From NCBI GenBank assembly GCA_040220455.1, contig JAVJUS010000071.1, positions 1 to 31,153 on the forward strand: a DNA stretch of 31,153 nucleotides, given 5' to 3'. Positions 26,218 through 31,153 of this stretch are shown here, piece by piece. The position numbers were made by a program, and so were the translations under genes. The DNA comes from JAVJUS01 sp040220455 (GTDB lineage Bacteria > Pseudomonadota > Alphaproteobacteria > DSM-16000 > Inquilinaceae). The notes beneath the pieces are model-generated. The model was not told where the DNA came from, made no database searches, and saw nothing but the letters and a program-made list of their open reading frames with translations. Numbering within the stretch: position 1 is the stretch's first letter; the number at the start of each line of letters is the position of its first letter.

Positions 26218-26628
26218 CGTCTCGGTCACGCGTGTCGTCTCCGGCACGGGCGGGGCTCGACGCGGCCCGCGTTTCCCGATCATGCCCCCGGGTGATGGAG
26301 GAGTCGTGAATCTCGCGGGCGGAGCGCGTCATCCGCCGGTACGTCCCTATGTGTAAGCGTCGTCCCGGGGCGATGGCAACCCGATTCTCCGGCCGATCGG
26401 GCGGCCGGAGTCGCCAGGGCGGCCGCCGGGTCCGTCATGCCGGCCGGAAAGCCCCGGATTCCGCGCCGCCAAATCGCACCTTGTATGGCGCGCAACCCTT
26501 CGGTAACCATTGGCGCCGCACGATCCGCCAGCCGCCGCGCGGGGCCTCGTCGGCGCGCGGGCGGCCCTTCCGGTACCCCGAACGGGCGCAGGCCGCGAGC
26601 CGAGACGCGGCGGGAAACCACGACACCC
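26218..26628. other. leuA leader / mreB divergent intergenic region
   Basis: Divergent promoter region for leuA and mreB. A weak minus-strand promoter candidate is at 26350-26379. For mreB I saw only poor matches around 26481-26510 (TTGTAT, 17 bp, TAACCA). The plus frame is open upstream of mreB but its translation is Arg/Pro-rich and lacks similarity. Confidence 0.4.
26350..26379 (-). promoter_or_regulatory. Weak promoter candidate for leuA
   Basis: On the minus strand, TTGCCA (26379-26374, five of six) is followed after 18 bp by TACACA (26355-26350, three of six). A start near 26343 would give a leader of about 415 bases including the Leu-rich ORF. Confidence 0.25.
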
Positions 26629-27669
26629 ATGTTTGCCAATCTCCTGGGCTTCCTCTCCGCCGACATGGCCATCGATCTCGGCACGGCCAACACCCTTGTG
26701 TACGTCAAGGGCCGAGGGATCGTCCTGAACGAGCCCTCGGTCGTGGCGATCGCCACGGTGCGCGGCAAGAAGCAGGTGCTCGCCGTCGGCGACGAGGCCA
26801 AGCAGATGCTCGGCCGCACGCCCGGCAACATCCAGGCCATCCGTCCCTTGCGCGACGGCGTCATCGCCGACTTCGAAGTCGCCGAGGAGATGATCAAGCA
26901 CTTCATCCGGAAGGTGCACAACCGGCGCAGTTTCGCCAGCCCGCAGGTGATCATCTGCGTGCCCTCCGGCTCGACGGCCGTGGAGCGGCGCGCGATCCAG
27001 GAATCGGCCGAATCGGCGGGCGCGCGCCGGGTCTTCCTGATCGAGGAGCCGATGGCCGCGGCGATCGGCGCCGGCCTGCCGGTGACCGAGCCGACGGGCT
27101 CCATGGTCGTCGACATCGGCGGCGGCACGACGGAGGTCGCGGTCCTGTCGCTGGGCGGCATCGTCTATTCGCGCTCGGTGCGCGTCGGCGGCGACAAGAT
27201 GGACGAGGCGATCATCGCCTATATCCGCCGCAACCATAACCTGCTGGTGGGCGAGGGCTCGGCGGAGCGGATCAAGAAGGAGATCGGCTCGGCCTGTCCG
27301 CCGGAGGATGGCGAGGGCCGCCTGATGGAGATCAAGGGCCGCGACCTGATGAACGGCGTGCCCAAGGAGCTCGTGATCTCCGAGCGCCAGATCTCCGAGA
27401 GCCTGGCGGAGCCGGTCTCCGCCATCGTCGAGGCGGTGAAAGTGGCGCTCGAGCACTCGGCGCCCGAGCTCGCCGCCGACATCGTCGACAAGGGCATCGT
27501 CCTGACCGGCGGCGGCGCGCTGCTCGGCAATCTCGACTACGTGCTCCGCCACTCCACGGGCCTGCCGGTGTCGATCGCCGACGACCCGCTGTCCTGCGTC
27601 GCGCTGGGCACCGGGCGCGCGCTGGAAGAGATGAAGACGCTCAAGAACGTCCTGATCAACATGTACTGA
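26629..27669 (+). CDS. mreB: Rod shape-determining protein MreB
   Basis: A 346-residue bacterial actin that forms membrane-bound filaments guiding lateral wall synthesis. MFANLLGFLSADMAIDLGTANTLVYVKGRG gives an N-terminal membrane-contact segment and the phosphate-1 loop (DLGTANT, 16-22). The phosphate-2 motif is DIGGGTTE (162-169), and the adenosine loop GIVLTGGGALLGNLD is near the C-terminus. Length matches the family. The ATG at 26629 starts the conserved sequence although the Shine-Dalgarno is weak. First gene of mreBCD-mrdA, divergent from leuA. A hairpin follows the stop, then 215 bp to mreC. Confidence 0.97.
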   Translation: MFANLLGFLSADMAIDLGTANTLVYVKGRGIVLNEPSVVAIATVRGKKQVLAVGDEAKQMLGRTPGNIQAIRPLRDGVIADFEVAEEMIKHFIRKVHNRRSFASPQVIICVPSGSTAVERRAIQESAESAGARRVFLIEEPMAAAIGAGLPVTEPTGSMVVDIGGGTTEVAVLSLGGIVYSRSVRVGGDKMDEAIIAYIRRNHNLLVGEGSAERIKKEIGSACPPEDGEGRLMEIKGRDLMNGVPKELVISERQISESLAEPVSAIVEAVKVALEHSAPELAADIVDKGIVLTGGGALLGNLDYVLRHSTGLPVSIADDPLSCVALGTGRALEEMKTLKNVLINMY

Positions 27670-27676
27670 TTTCTAG

Positions 27677-27692
27677 GGCCGCGCGGGCGGCC
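27677..27692 (+). terminator. Stem-loop after mreB
   Basis: GGCCGC-GCGG-GCGGCC, a perfect six-pair stem with a four-base loop, starts seven bases after the mreB stop. A T-rich bit (GTTCTTT) comes 18 bases later, too far for a normal terminator. It may partly uncouple abundant mreB mRNA from mreCD. Confidence 0.35.
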
Positions 27693-27884
27693 GTTGGCGG
27701 GTTCTTTACCGATGATGCCCTATTTCGGTCATCGAGAGGGCGCAAGACCCGAGCATCGGCCCCGGCCGGCGCGAGTCGCGCCCGACGCGGCCCCTGGAGG
27801 CGCCGCGTGTGCCTCGGCAAGCGGCGTCGAGCGGGAGCGGCACCCTGGGCGAGCGGCATCCGGGATCGTGCGGATGGAGCGGTG

Positions 27885-28757
27885 GTGAGGCATCGTAACA
27901 GACCGATGGCGCGGATCGCGGCGCTGCGGGCGGCCGCCCAGCGGTTTTCCTTCCTGTTGCTGCTGTTCGGCGCCATCGCCGTGATGATGGTGGGCAAGGT
28001 CGACTCGGTCGTGGTCGAGGGCGCGCGCGAGCGCATCATGGACGCCGTCGCGCCGATCCTCGACGGCCTCTCGCGCCCGGCGGCGACGGCGGCCGGCATG
28101 GTCGCCGACGTGCAGTCGCTGGCCGAGCTGCGCGCCGAGAACGCGGAGTTGCGCGCCGAGATCGCGGAGCTCCAGCAGTTCCGCGACGCCGCCTTCCGCC
28201 TCGAGGCCGAGAACCTCAGCCTCCGGGCCCTGCTGAATTACCGCCCGCCCGAGCCGAACCGCTACGTCACCGCGCGCGTCATCGCCGACAACTCCGGCGC
28301 CTTCGTGCGCTCGGTCGCGGTCGCGCTCGGCACCGATCACGGCGTGCGCGACGGCATGGCGGTGCTCGGCGGCAAGGGGCTGGCGGGGCGCGTCGTCCAG
28401 GTCGGGGAGCGATCGGCCCGGGTGCTGCTGATCACCGATCTCAACGCCCGCATCCCGGTCGTCGTGGAGCGCAGCCGCGACCGGGCGATCCTGGGCGGTA
28501 CCAACACCGACCGGCCCAAGCTCGCCCATCTGCCGCTCGAGGCGGAGGTCCGGGTCGGCGATCGGATCGTGACGTCCGGCCATGGCGGCATGTTCCCGGC
28601 CGGCCTGGCGGTCGGCGCCGTCGCCGCGGTCGACGAGGGCGAGGTCCGGGTCGAGCCCTTCGCCGACCTCTCCCGGCTCGACTTCGTGCGCATCGTGGAC
28701 TTCTCGCCCCAGGTGCCGGAGGCGGAGCTCGTGGCCACGCCGGGGGTGTCGCCGTGA
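27885..28757 (+). CDS. mreC: Rod shape-determining protein MreC
   Basis: A 290-residue bitopic membrane protein that links cytoplasmic MreB to periplasmic PBP2. A short basic N-terminus is followed by one membrane segment (about residues 17-36, FSFLLLLFGAIAVMMV), a coiled coil with heptad Leu/Ala/Glu (LAELRAENAELRAEIAELQ), and two periplasmic beta domains (ARVIADNSGAFVRSVAVALG; VRVGDRIVTSGHGGMFPAGL). The start GTG at 27885 has GGAG five bases upstream; ATG at 27906 is an alternative seven residues on. The 215-bp gap after mreB holds a hairpin and no gene. The stop overlaps the mreD start. Confidence 0.93.
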   Translation: MRHRNRPMARIAALRAAAQRFSFLLLLFGAIAVMMVGKVDSVVVEGARERIMDAVAPILDGLSRPAATAAGMVADVQSLAELRAENAELRAEIAELQQFRDAAFRLEAENLSLRALLNYRPPEPNRYVTARVIADNSGAFVRSVAVALGTDHGVRDGMAVLGGKGLAGRVVQVGERSARVLLITDLNARIPVVVERSRDRAILGGTNTDRPKLAHLPLEAEVRVGDRIVTSGHGGMFPAGLAVGAVAAVDEGEVRVEPFADLSRLDFVRIVDFSPQVPEAELVATPGVSP

Positions 28758-29269
28758 CGACGACGCTGCTCCAGCGCCTGGACCAGGCGGCACGCTATGC
28801 CGCGCCGGCGGCGATCACCCTGTTCGTGGTGCTGCTGGGCGTCGTGCCGATCCATGCGCCGTTCTACCCGGCGATCGCGCCCATGCTGGTGCTGATGCCG
28901 GTCTATTTCTGGACGGTGCACCGGCCGGACCTGCTGCCCTTCCCGGTGACCTTCGCGGCCGGGCTGCTGCACGACGCCCTGACCGGCGCGCCGCTCGGCC
29001 TGCACGCGATCGTGCTGCTGTTCTGCCAGGGCGTCGTCCTGACCCAGCGCCGGTTCCTGGCGGGCAAGTCGTTCTTCGTGCTGTGGTGGGGCTTCCTGTT
29101 CACCGTGGTGGTCGCCACGACGCTGGAATGGGTGCTCTTCGGCCTCTACCACGCCGCCGCCATGCCGGCGGAGCCCGTGGCGTTCAAGGCGCTGCTGACG
29201 ACGGCGCTGTTCCCGCTGCCGGCCTGGCTGTTCAGCCACACCCAGCGCTCGCTGCTGAGCGGGTCGTGA
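28754..29269 (+). CDS. mreD: Rod shape-determining protein MreD
   Basis: A 171-residue inner-membrane protein of the elongasome with about five hydrophobic segments: residues about 17-34, 38-53, 60-75, 78-95 and 105-128, then a terminal one near 145-160. PIHAPFYPAIAPMLVLMPVYFWTV, LPFPVTFAAGLLHDALTGAPLG and the following polar-loop pattern are typical of MreD. The GTG start at 28754 overlaps the mreC TGA (GTGA), so it is coupled to mreC. mrdA follows after 13 bases. Confidence 0.9.
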   Translation: MTTTLLQRLDQAARYAAPAAITLFVVLLGVVPIHAPFYPAIAPMLVLMPVYFWTVHRPDLLPFPVTFAAGLLHDALTGAPLGLHAIVLLFCQGVVLTQRRFLAGKSFFVLWWGFLFTVVVATTLEWVLFGLYHAAAMPAEPVAFKALLTTALFPLPAWLFSHTQRSLLSGS

Positions 29270-29282
29270 GGCGGGGGCGCGG

Positions 29283-31153
29283 ATGGATCGCGACACCGAC
29301 CGCTATCGCAGCCTGACGCGCCGGGCGCTCGTCCTGGGCGGCGTCCAGACGGCCCTGTTCGGCACGCTGGCGGCGCGTATGTACGTCCTGCAGGTCACCG
29401 AGGCCGAGCGCTACCACATGCTGGCCGAGGAGAACCGGATCAACATGCGGCTGATCGCGCCCTCGCGCGGCCAGATCGCGGACCGGTTCGGCGTGCCGCT
29501 GGCGGTCAACAACCAGAACTTCCGCGTCCTGCTGGTCGCCGAGCAGGCGCGCGACGTCGAGGCGGTGCTGGAGACGCTGTCCTCGATCGTGCCGCTGGAC
29601 GCCGAGACGCGCGAGCGCGTCATCCGCGACGTCTCGCGCCGGCGCGCCTTCGTGCCGGTCACCGTCGCCGACACCCTGACCTGGGAGCAGGTCAGCCGGA
29701 TCGAGGTCAACGCGCCCGAGCTGCCGGGCCTGTCGATCGACGTGGGCGAGTCCCGCGCCTATCCGGAAGGCGATGCGGCGGCCCATGTGCTGGGCTATGT
29801 CGGCGCGGTCTCGGAGAAGGAACTGACCGGCGACCCGGTGCTGGCCCTGCCGGACTTCCGCATCGGCAAGACCGGCATCGAGCGGATCCACGACCTGGCC
29901 CTGCGCGGCGAGGCGGGCACGAGCCAGGTGGAGGTCAACGCCGTCGGCCGCATCATCCGCGAGCTCGACCGCGACGAGGGCACGCCGGGCCAGGACATCC
30001 AGCTCACCCTCGACATGGAGCTCCAGGCCTTCGTCCAGAACCGGCTGGCCGGCGAGCGCAGCGCCTCGGCCGTCGTCATGGACACGGTCAACGGCGAGAT
30101 CTTCGCGCTCGCCTCCCATCCGAGCTTCGATCCCAACCGCTTCGCGACCGGCATCGACGCCCGGAGCTGGCAGCGGCTGCTCGACGATCCCTACCACCCG
30201 CTCAACAACAAGGCCGTGACGGGCCAGTACGCGCCGGGCTCCACCTTCAAGATGCTGGTGGCGCTGGCGGGACTCGAATCCGGCGCGATCACGCCGGATC
30301 ACGAGGCCTGGTGCCCCGGCCACATGGACCTGGGCAATCACCGCTTCCATTGCTGGAAGCGCGGCGGGCACGGCCGGCTCGGCCTGATCCAGGCGGTCGC
30401 CCAGTCCTGCGACGTCTATTTCTACGACATCTCCAAGCGCATCGGCATCGACGCGATCGCGGAGATGGCGAACCGCTTCGGACTGGGCGTCGAGACCGGC
30501 ATCGACATGCCGAGCGAATCCGCCGGCCTGATGCCGACGCGCGCCTGGAAGCAGGCGGTCATCGGCTCGCCCTGGCAGCAGGGCGAGACCCTGGTCGCCG
30601 CCATCGGCCAGGGCTACGTGCTGGCGACGCCCCTGCAGCTAGCGGTCATGACGGCGCGGCTGGTCAACGGCGGCAAGGCGGTGACGCCGCATCTGACCCT
30701 GCGCGAGGGCGGGCCGGAGGCGCCGCTGAACCTGCCCGAGGCGCCGGATCTGGGCATCCAGCCGCACTGGCTGTCGCTCGTCACCGACTCGATGGTCGAG
30801 GTGACGGAGGGGGCGCGCGGCACCGCCCGCGCCTCCCAGATCGAGACCGAGGGCATGGAGATGGGCGGCAAGACCGGCACCTCCCAGGTCCGCCGCATCA
30901 CCAAGGCCGAGCGTGCGACCGGCGTGCTCAAGAACGAGGAGCGGCCCTGGCGCGAGCGCGACCACGCTCTGTTCGTCGGCTTCGCGCCGATCCATGCGCC
31001 GCGCTATGCCTGCGCGGTGGTGGTCGAGCACGGCGGCGGCGGCAGCTCGGTCGCCGCGCCGATCGTCAGCGACATCCTGCGCCGCACCCAGGAGCGCGGG
31101 CCGGCCCGGCCGCTGGTCGGCGCCCAGGCCTCTCTCGTGCCCGCGGTCATGCC
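29283..31153 (+). CDS. mrdA: Penicillin-binding protein 2, 3' end outside window
   Basis: The ATG at 29283 begins MDRDTDRYRSLTRRALVLGG, a short cytoplasmic tail and membrane anchor, followed by the pedestal (RLIAPSRGQIADRFGVPLAVN) of class B PBPs. Transpeptidase motifs are SxxK at Ser320-Thr-Phe-Lys323, SxN as Ser375-Cys-Asp377 and KTG at 530-532, the PBP2 rather than FtsI pattern. It cross-links peptidoglycan in the elongasome with MreBCD and, normally, RodA encoded next. The frame is open to the window end after 623 codons; since E. coli PBP2 is 633 residues, only a short tail should be missing. Confidence 0.95.
   Translation, partial: MDRDTDRYRSLTRRALVLGGVQTALFGTLAARMYVLQVTEAERYHMLAEENRINMRLIAPSRGQIADRFGVPLAVNNQNFRVLLVAEQARDVEAVLETLSSIVPLDAETRERVIRDVSRRRAFVPVTVADTLTWEQVSRIEVNAPELPGLSIDVGESRAYPEGDAAAHVLGYVGAVSEKELTGDPVLALPDFRIGKTGIERIHDLALRGEAGTSQVEVNAVGRIIRELDRDEGTPGQDIQLTLDMELQAFVQNRLAGERSASAVVMDTVNGEIFALASHPSFDPNRFATGIDARSWQRLLDDPYHPLNNKAVTGQYAPGSTFKMLVALAGLESGAITPDHEAWCPGHMDLGNHRFHCWKRGGHGRLGLIQAVAQSCDVYFYDISKRIGIDAIAEMANRFGLGVETGIDMPSESAGLMPTRAWKQAVIGSPWQQGETLVAAIGQGYVLATPLQLAVMTARLVNGGKAVTPHLTLREGGPEAPLNLPEAPDLGIQPHWLSLVTDSMVEVTEGARGTARASQIETEGMEMGGKTGTSQVRRITKAERATGVLKNEERPWRERDHALFVGFAPIHAPRYACAVVVEHGGGGSSVAAPIVSDILRRTQERGPARPLVGAQASLVPAVM

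Noticed and set aside
25927..26332. leuA frame extended upstream by 135 codons
   Set aside because: The extension is Arg/Pro/Asp-rich without family similarity, while ATG at 25927 has an AAGGAG site and fits the known LeuA N-terminus.

Overview
The window is about 31 kb of very GC-rich chromosomal DNA from an alphaproteobacterium, most likely of the Rhodospirillales or a related order. This rests on gene content and order: a bcp-type peroxiredoxin beside glnE, an Rrf2/IscR regulator heading a long SUF cluster with extra cysteine desulfurases, an adrenodoxin-type ferredoxin, and mreBCD-mrdA. No tRNA, rRNA, CRISPR array, transposase or phage gene was seen. The species cannot be named from the sequence.

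Layout. (1) 1-999: 3' part of an M8 (leishmanolysin-like) zinc metallopeptidase. (2) 1203-8220: bcp and glnE on the minus strand, divergent from a large AsmA/YhdP-like envelope protein. (3) 8221-10341: an AT-richer islet with an unrecognised 166-residue protein and an exported ricin-type lectin, separated and bounded by short palindromic repeats. (4) 10342-12275: an alpha/beta hydrolase translationally coupled to tyrS, minus strand. (5) 12385-23663: cysteine and Fe-S cluster block: cysE, iscR, two tandem cysteine desulfurases, a [2Fe-2S] ferredoxin, then a regulated-looking promoter region and sufB, a 35-residue small ORF, sufC, sufD, sufS, sufE, sufA and sufT. (6) 23680-24153: a small conserved-hypothetical gene. 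(7) 24326-26283: leuA on the minus strand with a leucine-rich leader ORF. (8) 26629-31153: mreB, mreC, mreD and mrdA (PBP2, cut by the window end), the rod-shape elongasome operon.

How the genes fit together. CysE makes O-acetylserine for cysteine synthesis. Cysteine is the sulfur donor for three desulfurases (two IscS/NifS-like, one SufS with SufE), the sulfur goes to the SufBCD scaffold, SufA and SufT help deliver clusters, and IscR can sense cluster status. Two similar AT-flanked sites with the outer half-sites and 13-bp spacing of the E. coli IscR type 2 motif lie in front of sufB, one over the -35 position of a TATAAT promoter.

The most interesting regulatory reading is at leuA. A short upstream ORF has 8 Leu in 17 codons, and its last Leu codons lie in a 9-nt stretch perfectly complementary to the leuA Shine-Dalgarno sequence. 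There is no U-tract terminator, so leucine-responsive translational (not transcriptional) attenuation is proposed. A second theme is a family of GTAGGT-type palindromic repeats in most of the longer intergenic spaces up to leuA.
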